A stretch of 64,000 nt of DNA from Actinomycetota bacterium. Lineage in GTDB: Bacteria > Actinomycetota > Acidimicrobiia > Acidimicrobiales > AC-14. A program made the translations under genes and the position numbers. The notes beneath the pieces were generated by a model. It was not told the origin of the DNA and did not search any database. It saw only the letters and a list, made by a program, of their open reading frames with translations. The DNA lies in NCBI GenBank assembly GCA_005888325.1, contig VAWU01000023.1, positions 1 through 64,000 of the forward strand, given 5' to 3'. Below, piece after piece: positions 33,152-42,437 of the stretch (its first letter is position 1; each line of letters starts with the position of its first letter).

Positions 33152-34738
33152 GTGCAAACAGCCGAGCAGCAGCGGGTCGAGACGCCTGGGCTCGTCCCCG
33201 CGCGCCGACGCACCCTCGGTCGGCCGTGGACGACGATCCTCGGGCTCTCCGCGCTGATGGCGTTGCTCGGCTTCCTCGGCGGCCAGCTGCTCGGCGCGTG
33301 GTACTGGGTGGACGAGTCGATGACGGTCGGGATCTCGTCACACCCGGTGACCCAGATACCCACGGTGCTCCGTCAGGACGGCACGCCCCCGCTGTTCTAC
33401 GTCCTGCTGCACTTCTGGATGCGCGTCTTCGGCACGGGTGAGCAGGCCACCGGTTCCCTCGCGATGATCTTCGCGCTCGCGTGCGTTCCCGCCGCCTTCT
33501 GGATGGGCTCGAGCCTCTTCGGGCGCCGGGCCGGCTGGTACTGCGCGGTACTCGCGTCCACCAACGGGTTGATCATCAGGTACTCGAACGAGACCCGGAT
33601 GTACTCCTTGTTGGCGCTGCTCTCGATTCTGGCGACGGGCGCCTTCCTGCACGCCTTCGTCTTCCGGCGCCGCGGCTACCTGCCGCTGTTCTCGGTGGCG
33701 CTCTGCGCCATGCTCTACACCCATACGTGGGCGGTGTTCTTCGTCGCCGCCACGGCGGTCGCACTCGTCCCGTGTCTCGTCCGAGCTCCCGACCGCCGTC
33801 GGGTCCTGTTCGACGCGCTGCTCGCGTTCGGCGCCGCAGGCGCGGGCTTCCTGCCGTGGGTTCCCAACCTGCTGTACCAGCGAGCGCACACGGGCGCGCC
33901 GTGGGCGTCGCTCCCGACGGCGAAGGAGCTGTTCGTCCGCCCCGTGCTGCTCCTGGGAGGGTGGACGTCCTTCCTGATCCTGGCACCCGTCGGCGGGCTC
34001 GGCGTGGCCGAGATGGTGCGGCGGCGTCGTTCCCGCCCGAGCGTGGCGTACGGCATCGCCGCGCTGATCATGGCCACCTTCCTCGTCACGGCCTGGATCG
34101 GCGCGCACCTCAACCCGGGGTGGTCGCCCCGGTACTTCGTCGCGGTCATCGGGTCGATCGTCCTGGTGGCGGGGGTCGCGCTGTCGCGAGCCGGACGGTG
34201 GGGACTCGTCGTGCTCATCGCCCTTGCCTTCATCAGCGCACGGCCTGACGGACTCTTCTCCGAGCCCAAGTACGGGATGGCCGGGCTGTCGAACCTGAAG
34301 GGAGCGGCCCGCTCGATCGCGCCACGGCTGCGGCCCGGTGATCTCGTCATGAGCATGGAGCCGGGGCAGCTCACGACGCTGTATCACTACCTGCCGCCCG
34401 GCATGAGGTACGCGACGAGCATGGGCCCGAGGAGTGATCCCGGCGTCATCGACTGGCGCGACGTCGTCACCCGGCTCGAGCACGCCGACGTCCGTCGCAA
34501 CGTGGCCGAGCTCGTCAACGCGGTGCCCGTCGGTGGCCACGTCGTGGTGGCTACACCGAACTTCATCCGAGAGACGGATCTGACGCGCTACTTCAAGCTC
34601 GTGAACCGAGACGGCCGGGTGCTCATCCAGACGGTCGCCCGCGATCCCAGGCTCGTGCAGCAGGTCGTGGTGCCGCGCGAGGGCACCTATCCCGTCGGCG
34701 CGTCCGCACACCTGCGGGTGTTCGAGCGCACCAGCTGA
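33152..34738 (+). CDS. GT-C membrane glycosyltransferase
   Basis: A 528-residue paralog of the 30580-32163 product. The loop YWVDESMTVGISSHP supplies the Asp-Glu pair, QDGTPPLFYVLLHFWMRVFG follows, then YSNETRMYSLLALLS, about 11 membrane helices and an outer domain (RPGDLVMSMEPGQLTTLYHY). GTG 33152 was preferred to GTG 33140 because GAGGGG lies 6 nt before it. A TACCAT at 33093-33098 could be the -10 element, giving a leader of about 50 nt. Likely donor is a polyprenyl-phosphate sugar; acceptor unknown. Confidence 0.83.
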   Translation: MQTAEQQRVETPGLVPARRRTLGRPWTTILGLSALMALLGFLGGQLLGAWYWVDESMTVGISSHPVTQIPTVLRQDGTPPLFYVLLHFWMRVFGTGEQATGSLAMIFALACVPAAFWMGSSLFGRRAGWYCAVLASTNGLIIRYSNETRMYSLLALLSILATGAFLHAFVFRRRGYLPLFSVALCAMLYTHTWAVFFVAATAVALVPCLVRAPDRRRVLFDALLAFGAAGAGFLPWVPNLLYQRAHTGAPWASLPTAKELFVRPVLLLGGWTSFLILAPVGGLGVAEMVRRRRSRPSVAYGIAALIMATFLVTAWIGAHLNPGWSPRYFVAVIGSIVLVAGVALSRAGRWGLVVLIALAFISARPDGLFSEPKYGMAGLSNLKGAARSIAPRLRPGDLVMSMEPGQLTTLYHYLPPGMRYATSMGPRSDPGVIDWRDVVTRLEHADVRRNVAELVNAVPVGGHVVVATPNFIRETDLTRYFKLVNRDGRVLIQTVARDPRLVQQVVVPREGTYPVGASAHLRVFERTS

Positions 34739-34761
34739 CCGGGGACGTCTCGTCGCCGGCG

Positions 34762-35679
34762 TCACCTGCGGGTGAGGAGCGCACGCGCCGTGAACGGGCC
34801 GTATCGCCTGAGCACGCGAAGCCCGGAGCGGGGGCCCGCACCCGTGACGGCGCGCGCGAGGGAGCTCAGGCCCTTCGCGCGCTCACCGGCCTCCAGCCAG
34901 CGTGCGGCCAGCTGAGCCTGCAGACCCGTCGCCACGTCGGGGAAGGGGCGCAGGGTCGCTCGGTGCCGGTCGAGCACGAACGCGAGCTCCTCCGCCGCGA
35001 GCCGGTTGCCGAAGACGTCGCTGGCGCGCGTACCTGTGTGCTCGCGGCAGATGACGAGGGGCTCCGGCACCACGCGCAGGCGCCAACGCGTCCCCATTCG
35101 CAGGCACAGCTCCGTGTGCTCGCAGGTCGACACCGGCCGCTGGCCACGCGGCAGGAACCCGCCCACCTCGTCGAGCGTCGCTCGGCTCACGAGCAAGGTC
35201 GAGAGGTTGTTCGTGACCCAGATGCGGCTCGGCGCCTGCGCGGGCGGCGTGACGACGCGCGTCGCCCCGCGCTCGTCCACCCAGCGGTACGCGGCCAGCA
35301 CCGCATCGAGGGGGCGGCCCGCCGACGCCGCCTCCGTGAACACCGCCACCTCGCGCTCGAGCTTCGCCGGCTCCCACAGGTCGTCGCTGTCGAGGATGGC
35401 GACGAGCGGGCCGCGCGCGGCGTCGAGGCCGGTCTGGCGAGCCGCCTGTGGGCCCGCGCGCTCGGATCGCTCGACGAGGGTGACGCGCGGGTCGCCCGCG
35501 GCGAGCGTCCGCAGCGCCTCCACGCTGCCGTCGTCGCTCGCGTCGTCGACGAGGTAAGCGTGCCAGTCGCCGTACGTCTGGGCCCGCACCGACGCCAACG
35601 CGTCGCCGGTCAGCCCGGCACGGTTCCGCGTCGGGATGATGACGTCGACGGGGAGCGTCTGAGGGTGGGGCCGGTCGAT
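34762..35679 (-). CDS. GT2-family glycosyltransferase, probable ATC start
   Basis: A GT-A enzyme of about 305 residues. VDVIIPTRNRAGLTGDALASV opens the nucleotide domain, LVDDASDDGS and AILDSDDLWEPAKLERE (DSDD metal-binding motif) follow, and STCEHTELCLRM near residue 195 is in the acceptor region. The frame has no ATG, GTG or TTG near the natural N-terminus. ATC 35679 lies 4 nt after the TAG stop of the FkbM gene and 7 nt after GAGGG, so translation probably begins there by coupling. Otherwise a sequencing error hides the start. The C-terminal 80 residues are helical and basic. Confidence 0.85.
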   Translation of the reverse strand: MDRPHPQTLPVDVIIPTRNRAGLTGDALASVRAQTYGDWHAYLVDDASDDGSVEALRTLAAGDPRVTLVERSERAGPQAARQTGLDAARGPLVAILDSDDLWEPAKLEREVAVFTEAASAGRPLDAVLAAYRWVDERGATRVVTPPAQAPSRIWVTNNLSTLLVSRATLDEVGGFLPRGQRPVSTCEHTELCLRMGTRWRLRVVPEPLVICREHTGTRASDVFGNRLAAEELAFVLDRHRATLRPFPDVATGLQAQLAARWLEAGERAKGLSSLARAVTGAGPRSGLRVLRRYGPFTARALLTRR

Positions 35680-35683
35680 GACC

Positions 35684-36463
35684 CTACCCTCGCTCGCGCG
35701 TCGAGCGGGCTCTGAGCACGCAGTCGAACTCGACCGCGCCCAGGCCGTCCCGATCGCGGGTGACCGGGAACATGCCCGTGATCTCGAACCCCAGGTCTTG
35801 CAGGCGCCCGAGGGCGTCGACGAGCGCGGGCATCCCCTCGTAGATGGGCACCACCGGGAGCTCGGTGACGAGGGCCGCGACGCGCTCGAGCACGCCACTT
35901 GCGCCGTGCAGCACGTCGAGGTCGGAGCCCTGGGTGTCGAGCTTGAGGAACGTGACCGGGTCGGAAAGTGGCCGGACCGCGGCATCGAAGACGTCGTCGA
36001 GGCGGCGCACCTCCACGCGCTCCTTGCGGGGCTCGAGGCGCAGGGCGGCGAAGCGGTCGATCCCGAAGGAGCTGGGACCGAGCAGGGAGTTCAGCGAGCT
36101 GTCGGGCGTGAACAGGTTGAGCTCGGCGGTGCCGGGCGCGCGGCCCAGCGCGCATTGGAAGCCGCGCCATCGCGCGTCCGCCGCGTAGCGCCGGGCGAGC
36201 TGCGCATACGCGGCGGAGGCGGGCTCGAACGAGGCGACGTGGCCGACGTAACCGACGTCGCGTCGGAGCCGTTCGACGAACTGACCGGTGTTCGCGCCGA
36301 CATCGAGAACGCAGTCGATAGCGAGCACCGCGAAGAGCCGCCGCAGGTGGGGGGTCAGGTAGTTGCTCTCCGATTCGCGCATGACGGAGACGCCCAGCTT
36401 GCGGGCCGCACGTTGGGCGAGCTTGACCGCGGACGCCGCCCGTGATGGGGGCCGACCCGCCAT
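35684..36463 (-). CDS. FkbM family methyltransferase
   Basis: A 259-residue SAM-dependent methyltransferase. The SAM-binding motif VLDVGANTGQFVERLRRDVG is near residue 50, VASFEPASAAYAQLARR follows as motif II, and FLKLDTQGSDLDVLHGA near residue 175 is the FkbM signature LK-D-QG. It probably O-methylates a sugar of the surface polysaccharide. Its ATG overlaps the stop of the upstream GT-C gene (TGATG), and its stop is followed at once by the GT2 gene, so the three form one translationally coupled operon. Confidence 0.92.
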   Translation of the reverse strand: MAGRPPSRAASAVKLAQRAARKLGVSVMRESESNYLTPHLRRLFAVLAIDCVLDVGANTGQFVERLRRDVGYVGHVASFEPASAAYAQLARRYAADARWRGFQCALGRAPGTAELNLFTPDSSLNSLLGPSSFGIDRFAALRLEPRKERVEVRRLDDVFDAAVRPLSDPVTFLKLDTQGSDLDVLHGASGVLERVAALVTELPVVPIYEGMPALVDALGRLQDLGFEITGMFPVTRDRDGLGAVEFDCVLRARSTRERG

Positions 36464-37941
36464 CAGCCGGAAGGCGCGGGCACGGCCGCCGGCGTCGCCT
36501 CGTCGCGGTCGCCGGCGCCGTCGTCGTCGTCCGGCTCGCCCACGTTCGTGCAGATGGTGACGATCGTGGCGGCGGCCGCGACCAACAGCAGCGGCACCAC
36601 CGGCAGATGGAAGCGCACGTCGCCGAAGAAGATGAATATCGGGAGGATGAGCCCCACCATGGCCAAGAGGAAGAACTGGCGACGCGGGTGCCGGCGCGAC
36701 GTGAAGAAGCGGAGGCCCAGCAGCCCGAGCGCCGATGTGGACCAGAACCAGAAGTTCGCCGCGGTCTCGAACACCGCCCGGATGCGCGGCCGGATGAACT
36801 TGCTCGTGCCGTACGACTCGGACGCGTCGAGCCCGTCGTAGTCGTTCTGCACCGTGTAGTAGGCCTTCCAGAACCCGAGGCGGAACTCGTCGAGCGGGTG
36901 CTTGCGCATGTACTCGAGGGCGCGCCTCATCGTGAGGCTGTTGCGCCGGATCTCGTAGGCCGGCCGCGTCGTGTCGCCGAGGTCGTGGAAGCAGTAGTCC
37001 TTCCTGGAGATGTCGTTGGGGTTGATGTTGACGTCGAAGGCACCCGTCGCGCCGGGGTGACGCCCGATGCAGAGGTTGTCGCCCAGGTTGGTGGAGATCA
37101 GCACCGGTGACTTCATCACGATGATGTTGCGGATGGTCCAGGGTGCGATCACCACCGCAGCCGTGATCCCGATCACCGCGAGGTACTCCACCGCGCGACG
37201 CCACCCGAGACCCGCGAGCAGCCAGACGACCAGCAACCCGGGCAGGACGAGGAACGAGATGGGACGGACGAGCGCCGACGCGCCGAGCAGCGCGCCGAAG
37301 AGCACCAGCTGCCAGCGTCCGAGCCGCCCGGTCCATGGCCGCCACACCATGACGACCAGGGCACCCATCATGATGAAGTTGAAGAGTGTCTCGGTGAGGG
37401 CCACGGCAGTGTGGAAGATCAGGTTGGGATAGACCGCGATCAGGCCCGCCGCGACGATCCCGATGCGGTTGTCGAAGAGCCGCCGCCCCGCCTCGAACAC
37501 GAGGAGCACCGTCCCCATCCCCAAGAGGAGGTTGAAGGCGGCGATGGCCACCGGCTCGTTCTCGCCGAAGGGGAACAGCTTCATGATCGTGAAGATGAAC
37601 CCGAGGGCCGCGGAGTAGCCGACGGGGTAGTAGGCGGTGGGCTGGCCCTGCTGCGGGCCGTTCACCAGTCGGTAGCCGTCGCCATCGCCGATGGAACGGC
37701 CGTAGACCGAGTAGAAGAGCGGATCGTGGAAGCCGCGGGCGGGACGGGCCGCGTAGATGACCCACGACAGGCGAAGCCCGAAGGCGACGAGCAGGATCGC
37801 CACCAGCCAGCGCCGCTGGCGGCGGGTGAGCGCAGTCACGTCGGCGCCGCGGCTGTACGCCAGGGCCACGCGGTCGCGCAGCCGGGGCCGTGATGTCGCA
37901 TGCATGTGGCGCGAGAGCGTAGGGGATCCCCGCTCCGTCAT
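36463..37941 (-). CDS. GT-C membrane glycosyltransferase
   Basis: A 492-residue enzyme of the GT39/ArnT-like group. After a 40-residue basic cytoplasmic tail and helix 1 come RGFHDPLFYSVYGRSIGDGDGYR, with Asp residues at the loop positions typical of the group, YYPVGYSAALGFIF and TAVALTETLFNFIMMG (TET, conserved in this subfamily). The outer loop at residues 265-300 includes NPNDISRKDYCFHDLGD. It shares this plan with the genes at 37980 and 50642. The last 25 residues are Asp/Glu/Pro-rich. It is the first gene of the operon with FkbM and GT2 genes and is divergent from the 37980 gene. Confidence 0.82.
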   Translation of the reverse strand: MTERGSPTLSRHMHATSRPRLRDRVALAYSRGADVTALTRRQRRWLVAILLVAFGLRLSWVIYAARPARGFHDPLFYSVYGRSIGDGDGYRLVNGPQQGQPTAYYPVGYSAALGFIFTIMKLFPFGENEPVAIAAFNLLLGMGTVLLVFEAGRRLFDNRIGIVAAGLIAVYPNLIFHTAVALTETLFNFIMMGALVVMVWRPWTGRLGRWQLVLFGALLGASALVRPISFLVLPGLLVVWLLAGLGWRRAVEYLAVIGITAAVVIAPWTIRNIIVMKSPVLISTNLGDNLCIGRHPGATGAFDVNINPNDISRKDYCFHDLGDTTRPAYEIRRNSLTMRRALEYMRKHPLDEFRLGFWKAYYTVQNDYDGLDASESYGTSKFIRPRIRAVFETAANFWFWSTSALGLLGLRFFTSRRHPRRQFFLLAMVGLILPIFIFFGDVRFHLPVVPLLLVAAAATIVTICTNVGEPDDDDGAGDRDEATPAAVPAPSG

Positions 37942-37979
37942 GATCGCCGGCTCGGCGCACGCCGCGAGAGGATTGCGGG

Positions 37980-39284
37980 ATGCCCCAGCGCTTTCGCACC
38001 TTCGGGAGTGGCCTCGTGCTCATCGCGATGGCCGCCTTGGCCGTGCGGATCGCGTACACCCTCTACGCCGCGCCCGACGTCCGTACACTGCCTCCGAGCG
38101 ATGCAGGGGCGTACCACCTGCTGGCGAACAATCTGGCGGATGGGCGCGGCTACATCCGCCCCTACGACCTGCTGCTCGCGAAGCCACCCGCGGTTCGTCC
38201 GACGGCCGAGTATCCACCGCTCTTCCCCGCGGTGCTGAGCGTCGTGTCGCGCGCCGGAGGCGACACCGTGGCTGCGCAGCGCATCGCCATGTGCTTCGTC
38301 GGCACGGCCACCGTCGTGCTGATCGGTCTGCTCGGGCGCCGGGTCGCGAACGCAGGAGTGGGCCTGGTCGCGGCGGGGTTGGCCGCGGTGTACCCCATGC
38401 TCTTCCAGAGCGATGCCGTGCTCATGCCCGAGACGCTCTACGCCTTCCTCGTCTCCGCAGTGCTGCTCCTCGCGTACCGTGCCATCGACAAGCCGTCGAA
38501 CGCCCGCTTCGGCGCTCTGGGTCTTGCCGTGGGCGCCGCCGTCCTGACGCGGGCCGAGGCCATCTTCCTCGTTGTCCTGCTCGTCGTTCCGCTTGCCGTC
38601 CTGGTACGTGAGGTCGGCCGACGCCGGCGGATCGCCCTCGGCGCCATCGCCGTGGGTGCCACCCTGGTGGTCGTGCTGCCGTGGACGTACCGCAACTACG
38701 CGCGCTTCGACGAGGTGGTGCCCGTCTCCACCAACCTGGGGTCGGCCCTCGACGGGGCCAACTGCCCGCCGATGTATTCGGGCCCGTTCAAGGGCCTGTG
38801 GCAGTACTCGCCGGATTGCTTCGACGGCTTCCTCCAGTCCGAGCTGGCCGCCGGCAACGAGGCCGTCTCAGCCGACGCGCACCGCGCCGAGGGCCTGCGC
38901 TACGCCCGTCACCACGCGGGCGAGGTGCCGGGCGTCATGGCCGTGCGCTGGTTGCGTACCTTCGGCTTGTACGACACGCACTTCCAGGTGAGGTTCGAGA
39001 CGTTCACGGAGTGGCGAAAGGCCCGATGGCAGACTTTCGGGATGCGGATGTACTGGGCACTCCTGCCCTTCGCGGCAGTAGGCACGGCCGTCCTCGTCCG
39101 GCGCAGGCAACGCGTGTGGCCGCTGGCGAGCACCTTCGTCCTGGTGTCGTTGACGACGGCGTTGACCTACGGGAACGAGCGCTTCCGCATCGCCGCCGAG
39201 CCCGCGCTCCTCGTCTTCGCGGCGACGGGGATCACGGTGCTCCTGGCCCTCGTTCGGGCCCCCTTGCGGTCACGGGCCACATGA
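37980..39284 (+). CDS. GT-C membrane glycosyltransferase
   Basis: A 434-residue protein of the same subfamily as the divergent gene at 36463. It has LYAAPDVRTLPPSDAGAYHL with the loop Asp residues, AEYPPLFPAVLSVVSRAGG, AVLMPETLYAFLVSA (the MPET version of the TET motif), VLPWTYRNY near residue 225 and a central outer segment GANCPPMYSGPFKGLWQYSP. It is shorter than its paralogs because it lacks a C-terminal outer domain. ATG start with GAGAGG about 9 nt upstream. Its stop overlaps the next start (ATGA), coupling it to the acyltransferase. Confidence 0.82.
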   Translation: MPQRFRTFGSGLVLIAMAALAVRIAYTLYAAPDVRTLPPSDAGAYHLLANNLADGRGYIRPYDLLLAKPPAVRPTAEYPPLFPAVLSVVSRAGGDTVAAQRIAMCFVGTATVVLIGLLGRRVANAGVGLVAAGLAAVYPMLFQSDAVLMPETLYAFLVSAVLLLAYRAIDKPSNARFGALGLAVGAAVLTRAEAIFLVVLLVVPLAVLVREVGRRRRIALGAIAVGATLVVVLPWTYRNYARFDEVVPVSTNLGSALDGANCPPMYSGPFKGLWQYSPDCFDGFLQSELAAGNEAVSADAHRAEGLRYARHHAGEVPGVMAVRWLRTFGLYDTHFQVRFETFTEWRKARWQTFGMRMYWALLPFAAVGTAVLVRRRQRVWPLASTFVLVSLTTALTYGNERFRIAAEPALLVFAATGITVLLALVRAPLRSRAT

Positions 39285-40510
39285 CCGAGGTGGCGGTCGG
39301 CGGGCTCGAGAGCGCCGCGGAGCCGAAGCCCGACGCCGGCCGCTTCCCGTGCTTCGACGGGTTCCGCGCGGCCGCCGCGCTCTCGGTGCTGCTGCTCCAC
39401 GTCGCGGGCAGCTCCGGCGCCACGCAACGCAACCGCGACCTCGGTCCTTACCTGGCCCGCCTCGACGTCGGCGTCGCGGTCTTCTTCCTCATCTCGGGGT
39501 TCCTGCTCTACCGGCCATTCGTCGATGCGCACATCGCCGGCGGTCGCGCGCCCGCGACGCTCGCGTTCTTCCGGCGCCGCTTCCTGCGCATCTATCCCGC
39601 GTACTGGGTGGCCACGACCGCCGTGGTGTACGTGTTCCACACCTGGCCGGGTGGCACCCGGATCAAGGACGTGAAGAGCTTCGTGCTCTACTACTCGCTC
39701 GCGCACAGCTACAACCTGGGCACGATCTTCGCTCCGCTCCTGCAGGCGTGGACGCTCGCCACGGAGGTGGCGTTCTACCTCTTCCTCCCCGCGTGGGGGT
39801 GGCTGCTGTGGCGGGCGACGACCCGCGCCGCGCCGGAGCGGCGCGTCCGGATCGAGCTGGGCGCGCTGGCGATCCTGTTCGCGATGAGCGTGGTGTACCG
39901 GCTCGTCGTCAAGACGTCGGTCAGCGATGAAACACGCGTCGGCCAGCTGCTGATGTGGCTTCCGGCGTGGCTCGACCTGTTCGCCATGGGGATGGGGCTG
40001 GCGGTGGCCCGCGTGTGGATCTCGCGGCGACGGCTCGCCGCCCCCCTCGGCCTCGACCGCGCGTACGCGCCGGCTGCATGCTGGGTGCTCGCCGCCATCG
40101 CCTTCTGGGCCTCGTCCACCCGCCTCGGCATCCACCGCGGCGCGTCCGGCTTCACCACCGCGCAGGACGTCGGCGTGCACCTGCTCTACGGGCTCACCGC
40201 GTTCTTCTTCCTCCTCCCGGGCATCTTCGGTCCGCAGGACCAGGGGGCGATCCGGCGCCTGCTGCGGAATCGCGTGGTGCAGGCCCTGGGCCTGGTGTCC
40301 TACGGCATCTACCTCTGGCACGAGAACTGGATCGGGAAGTTCCTCGATTGGCGCGGCATCGCCCCCTTCTCGGGTGACTTCTGGCCGATGCTCGGCACCG
40401 TGCTCGGCTTGACGATCGCAGCCGCGGCCGTGAGCTACGCCGTGGTCGAGCGTCCCGCGCTGCGCCTGAAGGGCCGGCGAGGTCCACGCCGCGTGGTTGG
40501 AGCCGGTTGA
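39281..40510 (+). CDS. acyltransferase 3 family membrane protein
   Basis: A 409-residue, ten-helix integral membrane acyltransferase (OafA/NodX-like). The first helix has PCFDGFRAAAALSVLLLHVA near residue 23, whose conserved His is catalytic in the family; FFLISGFLLYRPF and FFRRRFLRIYPAYWV, with the RxxR-YPxY motif, follow. It transfers acetyl or other acyl groups from cytoplasmic donors to sugars on the outer side. The start is in the stop of the preceding gene and its own stop overlaps the TTG start of the next, so three genes are translationally coupled. Confidence 0.92.
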   Translation: MTEVAVGGLESAAEPKPDAGRFPCFDGFRAAAALSVLLLHVAGSSGATQRNRDLGPYLARLDVGVAVFFLISGFLLYRPFVDAHIAGGRAPATLAFFRRRFLRIYPAYWVATTAVVYVFHTWPGGTRIKDVKSFVLYYSLAHSYNLGTIFAPLLQAWTLATEVAFYLFLPAWGWLLWRATTRAAPERRVRIELGALAILFAMSVVYRLVVKTSVSDETRVGQLLMWLPAWLDLFAMGMGLAVARVWISRRRLAAPLGLDRAYAPAACWVLAAIAFWASSTRLGIHRGASGFTTAQDVGVHLLYGLTAFFFLLPGIFGPQDQGAIRRLLRNRVVQALGLVSYGIYLWHENWIGKFLDWRGIAPFSGDFWPMLGTVLGLTIAAAAVSYAVVERPALRLKGRRGPRRVVGAG

Positions 40511-42231
40511 GGTCGATCGCCGACGCCGGTCCGCCGGCGACCGTCCCGCCCGCGAAGGCACCGCCCCGCCGCCGCCTCGGCGTCGTCGCCCGCGCCATGC
40601 GCGGCCACCGGGGGACGATCGTGGGGCTCCTCGTCCTCCTCGCGCTGTTCCTCCTCCCGCTGCGCGGCCTGCTGCGCTCGCAGGGGCCGCCCATGGAAGA
40701 GGGCTTCATGCTCACGTTCCCGCAGCGGGTGCTGCGGGGCGAGCTTCCCAACGTCGACTTCCTGCATCTCTACGGTCCCGGCAGCGTCTGGGTGCTCGCG
40801 GGCTTCTTCAAGGTCTTCGGGGACGCGCTGGCGACAGAGCGCGCCGTCGGGCTGCTGCAGATGATGGGCGTGGTATCCGGTGTGTTCATGCTGGCGCGCC
40901 ACTGGGGACGCACGCTGGCGACCTTCGCCGGGTTCATCGCCCTGATCATCATCGTCCCGCCCCTCGGCCTGGTCGCGCTGGCGTGGGTGGGAGCCGTGGG
41001 CCTCGGCGTGTGGGCGCTGTGGTTCGGGCTCGAGGCGCGCCGGCTGCTGCCGCACGACCCGGCGAAGGCGCGCCGGCGGGCGGTCGTGTCCGGCCTGCTG
41101 GCGGGCATCGCGCTGCTCTACCGACCCGACCTCGTGCTGGCGCTGACCGGCGCGCTCGTCGTGGCGGTGTGGGGCGCGCGCGAGGCGCGACTGCGGCGGC
41201 CGCTGCTCGTCGGCACCGCGGTGGGCCTGGCGCCGTACGTCGTCCACTTCGCCACGGCGGGCTTCGGCGCCGCCTTCCGAGGCATGGTGCTCGACCCCGT
41301 GATCTACCTGCGGGGGGGTCGTCGCCTCCCCATCCCGCCCAACCCGTACCACCTCGACGGGTTCCTCCAGCGCAGCGGCGACCTCTTCCAGTCGAGCTGG
41401 CCGCTGCCCGACATGCCCACCGCGACCGAGCTCACCGTGTGGTTCTTCCTGCTGATCGCGGTCGCCGCCCTGCTGCTCTTCCTGGGCCTGCACCTGGTGC
41501 GGCGGGAGCCCGCGTCGTTCCGAGCCCGCGCGCTGCTCGTCGTCGGCGTGTTCTGCATCGGCCTGGTCCCGCAGGGCGTGCAGCGCACCGACTCCGCCCA
41601 TTTCGCATGGGCGAGTTGCGTGTCGCTGGGGTTCCTCCCCGTCGCGGTCTACGAGCTGCTCGGCCGTCGCCGGTGGCTCGGGCTGCGCGCCCGTCAGCTG
41701 ACGGCCGGCCTCGCCATCGTGGTGCTCCTCGTGCTGCTGATCCCGCACTTCTTCGGACGCAGCTACCTCGACTACACGTACCAGACGTTCGGGGCCCGCC
41801 GGCTCTCGTTCCAGGTGCACTACAACGGCCGGACCTTCTACTACGGACGGCGCGACGTGCAGGCGGCGCTCCGAAAGCTGTTCCCAGACATCACCCGGTT
41901 GACCAAGCCGGGCGAGCGTCTGCTCGTCGGCCCGAGCGACCTGCGCAAGACGCCCTACAGCGAGGCGTTCATCTACTACTTCTTCCCGGAGCTGCGACCG
42001 GGGACGTACTACATCGAGATGGACCCGGGCGTCGCCAACCGCGAGGGCTCGCGCCTGGCCGACGACGTCGCGTCGTCCGACGTGATCGTCCTCAGCTCGG
42101 TGTGGGACCGGTGGGACGAGCCCAACGACTCACGCAAGGTGGGCTCGGACCGGCCCAACCAGGTCTTGCACCGCCTGTTCAAGTTGCACCGCACCTACGG
42201 AGGGCTGTACCAGCTCTGGGTGCGCAAGTGA
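40507..42231 (+). CDS. large membrane protein, GT-C-like glycosyltransferase
   Basis: A 574-residue protein with about 11 helices and a C-terminal outer domain of 150 residues. The first outer loop is QGPPMEEGFMLTFPQRVLRGE, where the Glu-Glu pair replaces the usual Asp-Glu, followed by NVDFLHLYGPGSVWVLAGFF. An RTDSAHFAWASC segment near residue 360 is typical of a GT-C-related family of uncharacterised actinobacterial proteins. TTG 40507 overlaps the stop of the acyltransferase gene (TTGA). Whether it transfers sugars is inference from topology and context. Confidence 0.75.
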   Translation: MRSIADAGPPATVPPAKAPPRRRLGVVARAMRGHRGTIVGLLVLLALFLLPLRGLLRSQGPPMEEGFMLTFPQRVLRGELPNVDFLHLYGPGSVWVLAGFFKVFGDALATERAVGLLQMMGVVSGVFMLARHWGRTLATFAGFIALIIIVPPLGLVALAWVGAVGLGVWALWFGLEARRLLPHDPAKARRRAVVSGLLAGIALLYRPDLVLALTGALVVAVWGAREARLRRPLLVGTAVGLAPYVVHFATAGFGAAFRGMVLDPVIYLRGGRRLPIPPNPYHLDGFLQRSGDLFQSSWPLPDMPTATELTVWFFLLIAVAALLLFLGLHLVRREPASFRARALLVVGVFCIGLVPQGVQRTDSAHFAWASCVSLGFLPVAVYELLGRRRWLGLRARQLTAGLAIVVLLVLLIPHFFGRSYLDYTYQTFGARRLSFQVHYNGRTFYYGRRDVQAALRKLFPDITRLTKPGERLLVGPSDLRKTPYSEAFIYYFFPELRPGTYYIEMDPGVANREGSRLADDVASSDVIVLSSVWDRWDEPNDSRKVGSDRPNQVLHRLFKLHRTYGGLYQLWVRK

Positions 42232-42332
42232 GGAGCACCGCAGCGGAGCGACGGGCACGCTGGCCGCCTCGGGGTCGCACTCCTACACTGGCCTGACCAG
42301 CAGGGCGGACACGCGGTCAGACGATGCGCGGC

Positions 42333-42437
42333 GTCGGGGGACACGAAGTCGGGTGACATGGAGCCGGACCACACGCAGTCGGACAGCGCCCAGTCGGGTG
42401 AGACGCAGTTGGAGGGCACGCAGTCGGGTGATACGGC
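42333..42437 (+). repeat. 15-nt tandem repeat, seven degenerate copies
   Basis: Seven consecutive 15-nt units of consensus GTCGGGTGAGACGCA run from 42333 to 42437, covering the last 25 nt before and first 80 nt of the GT4 gene. In frame they encode TQSGE-like pentapeptides. Units start at 42333, 42348, 42363, 42378, 42393, 42408 and 42423. Confidence 0.85.

Noticed and set aside
42333-42437. CRISPR array
   Set aside because: Unit is only 15 nt, direct and contiguous without spacers, and coding; no cas genes nearby. No other CRISPR-like array was seen.
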